This document shows, one piece after another, positions 54,595-63,230 of a stretch of DNA of 64,000 nucleotides. The notes beneath the pieces are model-generated. The model saw only the letters and a program-made list of their open reading frames with translations. It had not been told where the DNA came from and did no database searches. Each line of letters opens with the position of its first letter. The first letter of the stretch is position 1. The position numbers were made by a program, and so were the translations under genes. Source of the DNA: Chloroflexota bacterium (lineage in GTDB: Bacteria > Chloroflexota > Dehalococcoidia > Lucifugimonadales > UBA2985); contig JAPPHY010000009.1 of NCBI GenBank assembly GCA_028877205.1, forward strand, positions 54,357-118,356, in the 5' to 3' direction.

Positions 54595-55770
54595 ATGAGC
54601 GTAGACGTCACGGAAGATGTACGCGCACGCCGGGAGGAGATGGTCTCTCTCCGGCGTGACCTTCACGCACACCCGGAGACCGCCTTCCGGGAAGAGCGCA
54701 CGGCCCGGCTCGTGGCCGAACGGCTGGCTGCCTTTGGCCTTGAGGTCTCGACGGGCTCGGCACGGACTGGCGTTACCGCAGTGATTCAAGGCAACGCGCC
54801 CGGCCCAACTCTGATGCTCCGCGCCGACATGGACGCCCTGCCCATCCAGGAGACGTCGGACAGGCCGTACGCCTCCCGCAATCCGGGTGTCATGCACGCC
54901 TGCGGCCACGACGGCCACACCGCCGCCCTGGTCACGGTCGCAAGCATCCTTGCCGAGCGCAGAAACGACCTGAATGGCCGGGTTCTCCTGGTGTTCCAGC
55001 CCGCCGAGGAGATCATGGGCGGCGCAAGCCTGATGATAGAGGAAGGCGTCATGACCGACCCACCAGTGGATAGGGTGCTCGGCTTCCATCTCTGGAACGG
55101 CCTGCCGGTGGGCCAGGTGGGCGTCAAGCCGGGGGCCATTTTCGCCGCCGTTGACGAGATAGAGCTCGTGGTAAAGGGCACGGGCGGACACGGAGCCATG
55201 CCCCACCAGACCGTAGACCCCATACCCGTTGCCGCGCAGGTGATCAGCGCTCTACAGTCCCTGATTAGCCGGGAGAAGCACTACGCTGAGGGCGCGGTGC
55301 TGACCATCGGCCGCATACAGGGCGGGACCGCGTTCAACATCATCGCGACTGAGGTGGAGATGAAGGGCACCCTGCGCACCTTCGACGAGGGTCTGCGCAG
55401 GCAGATACTGGCCCGCATCCCGGAGGTCATGGCCGGCATTTGCGCCGCCTTCAACGCCGAGTTTGAGTTCCGGCACCTGCAGGGCTGTCCGGCCGTGATG
55501 AACGATCCGGAGGTCGCCGACTTCGTGCGACGCGTGGCAACGAAGGTGGTCGGCGAGGCCAACCTTCCCGCCGTCGTGCCAAGCACCGTAGGCGATGACA
55601 TGGCGCTCTTCCAGCTCCGGGCGCCCGGCTGCTACTTCCTGGTCGGGTCGTCCAACGCCGACGCCGGGCTGGACGCGCCGCACCATAGCTCGGGCTTCGA
55701 CTTCGACGAGGACGCCCTCATGGTCGCCGCCGAGACGCTCTCCAGAGCGACGCTCGAGTACCTTGGCTGA
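54595..55770 (+). CDS. M20-family amidohydrolase (N-acyl amino acid hydrolase type)
   Basis: 391 residues from ATG 54595 with GGAG 8 nt upstream. M20D hallmarks: the first metal His in MHACGHDGHTAAL, Glu in FQPAEEIMGGA, and a dimerisation lid inserted between the two halves of the catalytic domain (GHGAMPHQTVDPI). Members cleave N-acyl or indole-acetyl amino acids (IAA-amino acid hydrolase, HipO). The next gene is an aminotransferase, 74 nt away, so catabolism of an acylated amino acid followed by transamination is possible. Confidence 0.9.
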   Translation: MSVDVTEDVRARREEMVSLRRDLHAHPETAFREERTARLVAERLAAFGLEVSTGSARTGVTAVIQGNAPGPTLMLRADMDALPIQETSDRPYASRNPGVMHACGHDGHTAALVTVASILAERRNDLNGRVLLVFQPAEEIMGGASLMIEEGVMTDPPVDRVLGFHLWNGLPVGQVGVKPGAIFAAVDEIELVVKGTGGHGAMPHQTVDPIPVAAQVISALQSLISREKHYAEGAVLTIGRIQGGTAFNIIATEVEMKGTLRTFDEGLRRQILARIPEVMAGICAAFNAEFEFRHLQGCPAVMNDPEVADFVRRVATKVVGEANLPAVVPSTVGDDMALFQLRAPGCYFLVGSSNADAGLDAPHHSSGFDFDEDALMVAAETLSRATLEYLG

Positions 55771-55844
55771 TACCGAACCCGAACGAGGCCGGCAATTTGC
55801 CGTCTCGAAACTCTCAACCTAGCCGGAGGAGGACGAAACTAAAG

Positions 55845-57020
55845 ATGCAGGAACTCACAGAGCCAAGAGACCGCCTTCTGCTGGGCCCCGGCCCCAGCAA
55901 CGTCAACCCCAGGGTCATTCGGGCCATGACCATGCCCCTTATGGGATACCTGGACCCCACGTTTCTCAAGGTGATGGACGACGTTACGTCGCTGCTCAGG
56001 CAGGCATTCGGAACTTCGAACGAGCTGACGCTGGCCATCTCCGGCACCGGCACTTCCGGCATGGAGGCCGCGCTTGTGAACCTGCTGGAGCCTGGCGACT
56101 CCGTGGTGGTTGGCGTCAACGGCCTGTTCGGAGGACGCCTTGCGGACATCGCCACAAGGTGCGGCGCCAGCGTGACCACCGTTTCCGCCGAGTGGGGACA
56201 GGCTCTCGACCCGGCCGCCGTCGAGCAGGCCTTGGCGGACGCGGGGCAGGTCAAGCTCCTGGCCGTCGTTCACGTCGAGACATCCACCGGCGTTGTGCAG
56301 CCCTTGCCGCCGCTGGCTGAGGCAGCTCATCGGCACGGCGCGCTCTTCCTGGTGGACGCCGTGACGTCGCTAGGCGGCGTGGACCTGCGAGTGGACGAGT
56401 GGGGCATCGACGCGTGCTACAGCGCCACCCAGAAGTGCGTTGGTGCACCGCCAGGCCTTTCGCCCATCACCCTCAGTCCGCGCGCTGTGGAGGCAATATC
56501 GGGTCGCAGCACCCCCGTCCAGAGCTTCTACCTGGACTTGCTGCACCTGCAACGCTACTGGATCACTGACCGGACGTACCATCACACAGCCTCCATGCCC
56601 ATGATCTACGCCCTCCGGGAAGCGCTGGTTATGGCTATGGAGGAAGGACTGGAGAACAGGCAAAGGCGACACGAGCGCAACGCTGCCGCGCTCCGGGCCG
56701 GTCTTGCAGAGTTCGGCATGCGGCCGGTACCGCCGGAGGGCATTCGGGCCAGCCCGCTGACCGCCGCGCTGGTGCCGGAGGGGCTGGAGGAGGCGAAGGT
56801 CCGACGCGCCCTGCTGAACGAGTACGGCATCGAGATTGGGGGCGGGTTCGGGCCGCTGGCGGGCAAGATCTGGCGCATAGGCCTGATGGGGGAGTCCTCG
56901 CAGGCCAGCCACGTGCTTACGCTGCTGCACGCGCTCGAAACGCTCCTGGCCAGGGAGGGCGTGGAACTGGCATCGGGAGCCGCCGTGGCAGCGGCGCACA
57001 GGTCGCTTGCAGAGGAGTAA
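55845..57020 (+). CDS. class V aminotransferase (alanine-glyoxylate / serine-pyruvate type)
   Basis: 391 residues from ATG 55845, SD GGAGGAGG. It starts MQELTEPRDRLLLGPGPSNVNPRV, the hallmark of AGT/SPT/purine-catabolism transaminases. PLP site: VDAVTSLGGVDLRVDEWGID with Schiff-base Lys197 in CYSATQKCVGAPPGLS, and the C-terminal IGGGFGPLAGKIWRIGLMG. Substrate choice among alanine, serine, aspartate or ureidoglycine with glyoxylate cannot be fixed from sequence alone. Confidence 0.9.
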   Translation: MQELTEPRDRLLLGPGPSNVNPRVIRAMTMPLMGYLDPTFLKVMDDVTSLLRQAFGTSNELTLAISGTGTSGMEAALVNLLEPGDSVVVGVNGLFGGRLADIATRCGASVTTVSAEWGQALDPAAVEQALADAGQVKLLAVVHVETSTGVVQPLPPLAEAAHRHGALFLVDAVTSLGGVDLRVDEWGIDACYSATQKCVGAPPGLSPITLSPRAVEAISGRSTPVQSFYLDLLHLQRYWITDRTYHHTASMPMIYALREALVMAMEEGLENRQRRHERNAAALRAGLAEFGMRPVPPEGIRASPLTAALVPEGLEEAKVRRALLNEYGIEIGGGFGPLAGKIWRIGLMGESSQASHVLTLLHALETLLAREGVELASGAAVAAAHRSLAEE

Positions 57021-57047
57021 CAGCCACTGCACCGGGCTGAAGACGCG

Positions 57048-58571
57048 CTACGTGGCCCGAGGTCGGTACTGGATGGCTTCCGCCACGTGCGCTACGCCGA
57101 TCTCCTCTTCGCCGGCCAGGTCGGCGATGGTGCGTGACAACTTCAGAGTGCGGTGAAACGCCCTCGCCGATAGGTGGAGCTGGTCCATCGCGGCTCGCGC
57201 CAGTCCCTGGGCGGCATCGGCCAGCTTGCAGTGCTCCCACACCTCGGCCGGGCCCATGTCCGCGTTTGACCGTACGGCAGACGAGTCTTCGAACCGCTCT
57301 CTCTGCATGCTCCTGGCGCTCTCCACTCGCTCGCGCACCTGCGCCGAGCTCTCGCCAACCTCCTCGCCCGTCAACTTGTCATACTCCACCCTAGGCACTT
57401 CCACGAAGATGTCGATGCGGTCCAGGAGGGGCCCGGAGATGCGCTTCTGGTACTTGTCCACCATGCCCGCCGAGCAGGTGCACTGACGCTGCGGATCGCC
57501 GTAGTATCCGCAGTAGCAGGGATTCATCGCCGCCACCAGCATGAAGTTGGCCGGGAACGTCACCGAACCCTGCGCCCTGCTGATGGTGACCACCCTGTCC
57601 TCCAGCGGCTGCCTCAGTACCTCCAGCACGTTGTGGCCGAACTCTGGAAGCTCGTCCAGGAACAGCACGCCCCGATGGCTCAGCGTGACCTCGCCAGGCC
57701 TGGGCAGTCTACCGCCGCCGACGAGCCCGGCATGCGATATGGTGTAGTGAGGCGCTCGGAACGGCCGGTGCGCCACCAGAGGCGTATCGGACGGCAGCAG
57801 TCCGGCCACGCTGTATATCTTCGTCAGGTCCAGCGACTCCGAGGAGCTCATGGCCGGCAGAATCGACGGCAGGGAGCGTGCAAGGAGAGTCTTGCCGCTG
57901 CCGGGCGGGCCGCTCATCAGGAGGTTGTGCCCGCCGGCGGCCGCCACTTCAAGAGCGCGCTTGGCATGCTCCTGGCCTCGCACGTACGCTAGGTCGCCGC
58001 CATCCCAGGACGGCTCGCTTGAAAGCTCATCCTCGTCTGAGCCCGCGTAGGGCGCAATCGAGGTCTGCCCGCGCAGGTGGGAGGCAAGTTCGCCCAGCGT
58101 GCCGGCCGGGTAGACGGTCACACCTTTCAGCAGCGAGGCTTCCTTGGAGTCCACCGCCGGCACATACACCTCGCCGATGCCCTCGCCCTCCGCATGCCCC
58201 ACCATGGGCAGTACGCCGTTGACGTGCTTGATGCCCCCATCGAGCGACAACTCACCCAGGAAAACGGCTTGGGAAATGTCAGCCGTGATCTGGCCGGAAC
58301 TGGAGAGGATTCCGATAGCGATGGAGAGGTCGTAGGAAGGACCGGCCTTCTTGAGATCGGCGGGCGCCAGGTTCACCGTTATACGGCGCATAGGGAACTC
58401 GAACCCCGAGTTTCGTATGGCAGCTCGCACGCGCTCCTTCGCCTCCTGAACGGCCGTGTCCGGCAACCCCACGATGTTGAACGCGGGTAAGCCGGGCGCA
58501 ATATCGACCTCTGCCTCCACTACGGAGCCCTCGAGGCCGATCATGGCGCAGCTCAGCGCCTTCGCGAGCAT
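57048..58571 (-). CDS. comM: ComM/YifB-type Mg-chelatase-like AAA+ ATPase
   Basis: 507 residues from ATG 58571 (MLAKALSCAMIGLEGSVVEAEVDIAPGLPAFNIVGLPDTAVQEAKERVRAA). An N-terminal Lon/S5-like domain (about 20-175) precedes AAA+ motifs: Walker A LMSGPPGSGKTLLARSLPSILP (about 220-240), Walker B FLDELPEFGHNVLEVLRQPLEDR, and a C-terminal Mg_chelatase_C domain with RAFHRTLKLSRTIADLAGEEEI. It promotes branch migration during integration of transforming DNA. SD GGGAG lies 8 nt upstream. A second competence-type gene (comF) is at 33.6 kb. Confidence 0.94.
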   Translation of the reverse strand: MLAKALSCAMIGLEGSVVEAEVDIAPGLPAFNIVGLPDTAVQEAKERVRAAIRNSGFEFPMRRITVNLAPADLKKAGPSYDLSIAIGILSSSGQITADISQAVFLGELSLDGGIKHVNGVLPMVGHAEGEGIGEVYVPAVDSKEASLLKGVTVYPAGTLGELASHLRGQTSIAPYAGSDEDELSSEPSWDGGDLAYVRGQEHAKRALEVAAAGGHNLLMSGPPGSGKTLLARSLPSILPAMSSSESLDLTKIYSVAGLLPSDTPLVAHRPFRAPHYTISHAGLVGGGRLPRPGEVTLSHRGVLFLDELPEFGHNVLEVLRQPLEDRVVTISRAQGSVTFPANFMLVAAMNPCYCGYYGDPQRQCTCSAGMVDKYQKRISGPLLDRIDIFVEVPRVEYDKLTGEEVGESSAQVRERVESARSMQRERFEDSSAVRSNADMGPAEVWEHCKLADAAQGLARAAMDQLHLSARAFHRTLKLSRTIADLAGEEEIGVAHVAEAIQYRPRAT

Positions 58572-58682
58572 AGAGATTCTCCCTTTCAGGCAACGGTTGC
58601 GCCAATCATACGTTGCAGCCGACACACAGTCAAACGCGATATCTTCGTTCTGGTTCCGTGTGCCTTTCGGTCACAAAATGAG

Positions 58683-58713
58683 GGAAGGCCGAGGGTAGAA
58701 CCCTCGGCCTTCC
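58683..58713 (-). terminator. intrinsic terminator after the ABC permease operon
   Basis: Perfect 14-bp stem GGAAGGCCGAGGGT (58683-58696) with ACCCTCGGCCTTCC (58700-58713), 3-nt loop, followed on the minus strand by CTCATTTTG. It lies 37 nt after the stop of the 58750-59649 permease. Confidence 0.85.
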
Positions 58714-58749
58714 ACTCTCTCTCCCTGTTTGGAGACTTTGAAGCCCGGT

Positions 58750-59649
58750 CTAGGTGCCCCGCAGGCGGGGGTCCAGGACGTCCCGGAGCGCATCGCCGAA
58801 GAGGTTGAATCCGTACACGGCCAGGGATATTGCGATGCCCGGGAAGATGGCCATCTGCGGCGCCAGTGCGAAGTACTCCCTGCCCCTCTGGGACAGCATT
58901 CCGCCCCAGGTCGGGGTGGTGGGCGGCACGCCCATGCCGAGGAAGCTCAGCGAGGCCTCCGAGATGATGGCGGTGCCCAGTCCGGCGCTGGCGATGATGA
59001 GCCAGGGCGCTACGCACTGAGGCATGATGTGCTGCAGCATGATGCGCATGTCGCCGGCGCCAATTGAGCGAGCGGCAAGGGCGAACTCGGACTCCTTCAC
59101 TGCCAGGGCCTGCGACCGCACAATGCGGTTGGCCCTGGGTATCTGAACAATGCCGATGGCAAGCACCACATTGTTCACCGAGCCGCCAAGGGCAGCCATG
59201 ATGGCAAGGGCGAGGATAAGCGTGGGAATGGACATCAGGGCGTCCATGATTCGCTGCATCACCACGTCTACCTTACCGCCGTAGTAGGCGCTGGCCAGTC
59301 CCAGCAGTCCTCCTGATCCGGAGCCGAATGCCACCGACAGGATTCCCACGTACAGAGATACACGGGCGCCATTGACTATCTGCGCCCAGATGTCCTGGCC
59401 CACGTCGTTGGTGCCCATCCAGTACTGGGACGAGGGAGCCAGGAAGTTGTCGCTCAGGTTCCACTCGTTGGGATCACCGGCGATCAGTGGAGCCGCCAGG
59501 GCCAAGACAATCATGAACAAGATGATCAGGGCGCCCGCAGCCCCCAGCGGCTTCCTCCGCAGGAAAGTCACGGTACCCTTGTACATCCGGACTCCCAGCG
59601 GCGCCCGATCCCCGCGCCTTAGGATGTCTATGCCTTCTTGTGCCGCCAT
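58750..59649 (-). CDS. ABC transporter permease, DppC/OppC family
   Basis: 299 residues: N-terminal cytoplasmic segment, TM1 (about 30-55), the OppC-type extracytoplasmic SQYWMGTNDVGQDIWAQIVNGARVS, and the cytoplasmic EAA loop (about 185-205, EFALAARSIGAGDMRIMLQHIMPQ) that contacts the ATPase. Imports peptides or nickel-type solutes. It follows the DppB-like gene by 53 nt. The ATPase genes are not in this window; they lie elsewhere. Confidence 0.94.
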   Translation of the reverse strand: MAAQEGIDILRRGDRAPLGVRMYKGTVTFLRRKPLGAAGALIILFMIVLALAAPLIAGDPNEWNLSDNFLAPSSQYWMGTNDVGQDIWAQIVNGARVSLYVGILSVAFGSGSGGLLGLASAYYGGKVDVVMQRIMDALMSIPTLILALAIMAALGGSVNNVVLAIGIVQIPRANRIVRSQALAVKESEFALAARSIGAGDMRIMLQHIMPQCVAPWLIIASAGLGTAIISEASLSFLGMGVPPTTPTWGGMLSQRGREYFALAPQMAIFPGIAISLAVYGFNLFGDALRDVLDPRLRGT

Positions 59650-59702
59650 GTGCTTCTTCCTCCTAAGCTGAGACGTGTCTCACGCTATTGTCAGATACCC
59701 CT

Positions 59703-60656
59703 CTAGTCGTACCGGACGCGGGGGTCAAGCCAGCCGTAGCTCAGGTCCACCAGCAGGTTGGTCACCACAATCCAGCCGGCGAAGAACAACACCAGTGTCT
59801 GCACCGCCGGGTAGTCCCATCTGCTCAAGCTATATACCAGGAAGGAGCCCATGCCCGGCAGAAGGAATATGGTCTCCATGATGACCGAGCCGCCCACCGT
59901 CAGGGCAACGGTGATGCCGATGATGGTCACAACCGGTAGCAGCGCATTCTTCATTGCGTGCCGGTAAACCACCACCATGTACCTCAGGCCCTTGGCGTGC
60001 GCAGTCCTGATGTAGTCCTGACGCAGGACCTCAAGCATTGTGGAACGCATCATCCTGGCCTTGGTGGCCTGGGATACCCAGCCCGTTGCCAAGGCGGGCC
60101 ACAGGAACATGATGAAGTTGCCGCGTGGGTCCTCGAAGGGCGACACGTACTCCAGTCTGGGACTCCAGTTGAAGTAGAGGGTGCCGATGAGGATTATCAT
60201 CGTGCCGGTCCAGAAGCTGGGAATGGACAGACCGCCCAACGACACGATTCGCAGGAAGTAGTCGAGCGACGAGTCCTGCCTCAGCGCCATGATGACTCCA
60301 ACCGGAATGCCGAATAGCACGGCCAGCGAAACCGTCATGATGGCGAGCTGGAGAGTGATCGGCAGCTTCTGCTGGATCTGTGGCCAGATTGGCTTGCTGT
60401 CCACCAGGGACTCGCCCCAGTCGAGCCTCACGAAGTCGAACATGAAGATGAAGTACTGCTCGTACAGAGGCTTGTTGAGGCCAAGCTGCTCACGAAGCAG
60501 TTCCTCCGTCTCCTGGGAGTAAAATGCGTCCTCTCCGCCAAGGATGACGTCAACGACGTCTCCGGGAGCGATTCGCAGGATGACGAAGACGATTATCGAC
60601 ACCAGAAGTGCCGTAAGCAATCCCAGAAACAGCCGCCGCAGCGTGTACTGTAACAT
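59703..60656 (-). CDS. ABC transporter permease, DppB/OppB family
   Basis: 317 residues: MLQYTLRRLFLGLLTALLVSIIVFVILRIAPGDVVDVILGG is the standard DppB start. Six predicted TM segments; the EAA loop YIRTAHAKGLRYMVVVYRHAMKNALLPV (about 215-240) is intact. It pairs with the DppC-like permease to form the channel. SD AGGAGGGG precedes the ATG. Confidence 0.95.
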   Translation of the reverse strand: MLQYTLRRLFLGLLTALLVSIIVFVILRIAPGDVVDVILGGEDAFYSQETEELLREQLGLNKPLYEQYFIFMFDFVRLDWGESLVDSKPIWPQIQQKLPITLQLAIMTVSLAVLFGIPVGVIMALRQDSSLDYFLRIVSLGGLSIPSFWTGTMIILIGTLYFNWSPRLEYVSPFEDPRGNFIMFLWPALATGWVSQATKARMMRSTMLEVLRQDYIRTAHAKGLRYMVVVYRHAMKNALLPVVTIIGITVALTVGGSVIMETIFLLPGMGSFLVYSLSRWDYPAVQTLVLFFAGWIVVTNLLVDLSYGWLDPRVRYD

Positions 60657-60740
60657 GGCCCCTCCTACAATCGATCTGGTTTCCGCCTGCTATCCGCTAC
60701 AGGCTTCCCAATCGTCAGGCCTCATTCCAATATGCCCTTC

Positions 60741-60770
60741 AACATAGCACCACACCGGTCGGTTTGTCAA
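60741..60770 (-). promoter_or_regulatory. promoter of the dppB-dppC pair
   Basis: Minus strand perfect TTGACA (60765-60770), 18-nt spacer, extended -10 TGC-TATGTT (60741-60746), about 85 nt before the dppB ATG. This shows the permeases have a start of their own, separated from the binding-protein gene by a terminator. The remainder of 60657-60936 shows nothing else I can support. Confidence 0.5.
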
Positions 60771-60936
60771 TAAAGCCGCCTCCATGATTATTACAATATC
60801 ATGAATCGACGAGACGGGCCGACTTGATTCCGATATAAGGGGCAAATTGCCCTCCTGGCGGCGCGCCGCTTCTCGCGGAAGACTTCGATTGAGGCAGTAG
60901 GGGACACTCGGCGACGTGCGCACTGGCCGTAAACGC

Positions 60937-60964
60937 GGAAGCGCCCCCGATTGGGGGCGCTTCC
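60937..60964 (-). terminator. intrinsic terminator after binding protein 1
   Basis: GGAAGCGCCCCC (60937-60948) with GGGGGCGCTTCC (60953-60964), loop of 4, followed on the minus strand by GCGTTT. The short T run makes it a moderately strong terminator, 33 nt after the 60997 stop. Confidence 0.75.
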
Positions 60965-60996
60965 TTCGCATCCGGTTCCGAGTCGAGGGTTTCTGG

Positions 60997-62997
60997 CTAC
61001 TCTACGATCCAGACCCTGTCGTGGAGCCTCTGCTGTGAGTAGGTGCCCAGGTTGTAGTACCGGACTCCCTTCACCTCAGTCCTGTTAGGCCATGCCACGT
61101 TCATCACGCCCAGCTGGTAGGCCGTGGTCCTCTCGTTGACCATGTACTCTTCCAGATCAAGCGTCAGTGCGCGGCGCCGGTCCTGGTCCAGGCTCTCGTC
61201 CAACTCGATGATCATCGAGTTGATCCTCGCCAGCTCCTCATCGGGGGCTCGGCCATCGCCCTTCCAGCCCGTCACGTCGCAATCTGGGCTGGTCGTCAGG
61301 TCGGTGTTCATACCCCAGAAGGCGTCCGCCGGGTCGGAAGTGTACACCTGCCTGTTGGGGGCAGCGTTGGCCTCTGCCCTGATGGTGTAGAGACACTCGG
61401 TGCTGATGTTTCCGTAGGTGTCAACGTACTGGACGTCGAACTCCCAGCCCAGGTGCCTCTTCATCTGGTCTATGAGCCAGAGGCTGATCTCACGCCGGCT
61501 CAGCAGCTGGATGACGTACTGGTCGGTGCGCGGCCGGTTGCCCGGGCCAAACGCCTCATCCAGCAGCCTGTTCGCCTCTGCTATGTCAGCGTCCTTGGTG
61601 GCGGGGTTCCAGCCGGGGAGCTGCATGAACTCCTCGGTCGGCTTGCCCCAACCGCTGTCGATGTGCAGGAAGTAGGCGGGGTTGGACATCTTGATGTCGC
61701 CAACTGTGCTGAACTTGTCCCAGTCGCCCCGGTCAAGGAACAGCTGGACGGCCCAGCGGACCTCCCACTTGTCGAACGGAGGCCTCAGGGGGTTGACCCT
61801 GATGCCGGAGATGTGGTTGTACCGGACTATCTGCTGCTCGATGATGTCCGAGTACTGCTCCGATACCTGCTTCACCTGTGCCTTGGTGATGCCGCTGCTA
61901 CCGTGGCCGGCCTGGTTGATCTTGCCGGTCACCAGAGCAGCGAACTTCGTGTTGTAGTCCTGGATGGCAAAGTTGTCCATCCCGTCTACGAACGGAGCAC
62001 CGGTCAGCCAGTAGTTGGGGTTCTTCCGGGACTTCATCACCGTCTGCGAGTCAGCAGATATTGGGATGAACGGGCCCGTGCCCATGTTGATCATGTAGCC
62101 CTCGGGCACTGCCGTGGACTGCACGCCGGGATACTCCGCGTCCATCCACTCACGGTAGTCCTTCTGCCAGATCGCTATACCAGCCGCCATCCACTGGAGG
62201 GTGGCGTTCCTGAAGCGGTCGAACTTGATCTCGACTGTCAGGCCATCGGGGCCGTCCGGGCAGAGAATCTCTTCCTGGTGACCCATGTAGGCCTGGCCGG
62301 TCTTGATGTAGCTTGCTCGAGTCTCGGGAGGCGGGTTGGCAAACCACTCGTGGCTCGCCTTGATGTCCTCGCAACCCAGCTTTTCTCCAAAGCCGGGAGC
62401 TCCCTGCTCCTTGGCCCAGCCCTCCTCGTGGAAGTACACGTTGTCGCGCAGCACGAAGGAGTAGCTCAGACCATCGGCGGACACTTCGAAGCTCTCGCAC
62501 AGGTCGCAGATGGGAGCGTCACGGATGGTGCCCCATGGGTCCTGCATCAGCAGGGCGTTGTGCGCTGCGAACTGCCACCGGCTGAACGCGCTGTAACCCA
62601 GCGTCGTCTGGAATCGGGACGCAGGCCTCGGGTCTGCAGTCTTGTAGATCCCGCCGTACTGCGGCTCGCCCCACTCGGGCTTGTAGCCGGGGTGGTCCAT
62701 CAGCCAGCCGACCCAGTCATCCCGGTAGTCAACAGCCGCCTCCTCCGGGACTGGCGTGTTGGTGGGCGCCGGCGTATTCGTGGGCTCGCCGGGAGCCGTG
62801 GTTGCCTCCGGCGCGGCCGTCTCTTCCGGCATCATCGCCTCTGTCGGCTCAGGCGTCGCCGTTGGGGGCGGCGTTGTAGCCGTCGGTTCAGGCGTGTTCG
62901 TCGGGTCTTCCCCGCCACACGCTAGCGCTACCACCAGTACGGTGGCGGCAAAGACCCCCAGGAGGGGCCTCAATTTCAACCCGCTAACCAATCTCAT
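60997..62997 (-). CDS. ABC transporter substrate-binding lipoprotein, family 5
   Basis: 666 residues from ATG 62997 (SD GAGGAGG). N-terminal signal with a lipobox (VVALACGGED, Cys about 27) makes it a lipoprotein that would be processed by LspA. A Thr/Pro/Glu/Ala linker (about 31-90; repeats such as TPEPT) tethers the SBP_bac_5 domain, which contains the usual W and G-rich binding motifs (NPATKDADIAEANRLLDEA). It binds peptides or similar solutes for the permeases downstream. It is paralogous to the partial gene at 63231. Confidence 0.92.
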   Translation of the reverse strand: MRLVSGLKLRPLLGVFAATVLVVALACGGEDPTNTPEPTATTPPPTATPEPTEAMMPEETAAPEATTAPGEPTNTPAPTNTPVPEEAAVDYRDDWVGWLMDHPGYKPEWGEPQYGGIYKTADPRPASRFQTTLGYSAFSRWQFAAHNALLMQDPWGTIRDAPICDLCESFEVSADGLSYSFVLRDNVYFHEEGWAKEQGAPGFGEKLGCEDIKASHEWFANPPPETRASYIKTGQAYMGHQEEILCPDGPDGLTVEIKFDRFRNATLQWMAAGIAIWQKDYREWMDAEYPGVQSTAVPEGYMINMGTGPFIPISADSQTVMKSRKNPNYWLTGAPFVDGMDNFAIQDYNTKFAALVTGKINQAGHGSSGITKAQVKQVSEQYSDIIEQQIVRYNHISGIRVNPLRPPFDKWEVRWAVQLFLDRGDWDKFSTVGDIKMSNPAYFLHIDSGWGKPTEEFMQLPGWNPATKDADIAEANRLLDEAFGPGNRPRTDQYVIQLLSRREISLWLIDQMKRHLGWEFDVQYVDTYGNISTECLYTIRAEANAAPNRQVYTSDPADAFWGMNTDLTTSPDCDVTGWKGDGRAPDEELARINSMIIELDESLDQDRRRALTLDLEEYMVNERTTAYQLGVMNVAWPNRTEVKGVRYYNLGTYSQQRLHDRVWIVE

Positions 62998-63016
62998 ACT
63001 CGCCTCCTCTGAGTAC

Positions 63017-63068
63017 TTAGGCAAGAAACGTTGCGGGCAAGCCTAACATAGCGTTTCTGGCATTGTCA
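63017..63068 (-). promoter_or_regulatory. interleaved inverted repeats upstream of binding protein 1
   Basis: Inverted repeat 1 pairs TTAGGC (63017-63022) with GCCTAA (63041-63046). Inverted repeat 2 pairs AGAAACG (63024-63030) with CGTTTCT (63052-63058). A TTGACA (63063-63068, minus) and TATGTT (63044-63049) lie in the same place, so this may be an operator or an RNA switch; which one cannot be told by eye. Confidence 0.35.
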
Positions 63069-63172
63069 ATACGTTCCAGGCCCTAAGATTCTTACAAAGT
63101 CGGCGGGGCGGCCATGACTGATGCCGCGCATAAAGTCCTCTCCTCCGGTTGTCCCGCGAGCCGTTGACAAAG

Positions 63173-63206
63173 AAAGGAGGACGCACCGGATGGTGCGTCC
63201 TCCTTT
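63173..63206 (-). terminator. intrinsic terminator after binding protein 2
   Basis: Perfect 15-bp stem AAAGGAGGACGCACC (63173-63187) with GGTGCGTCCTCCTTT (63192-63206), 4-nt loop, followed on the minus strand by CTTTGTC. It is 25 nt after the stop of the partial gene at 63231. Confidence 0.9.
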
Positions 63207-63230
63207 GGGACTCCCCTTTGAGATCGGGGG

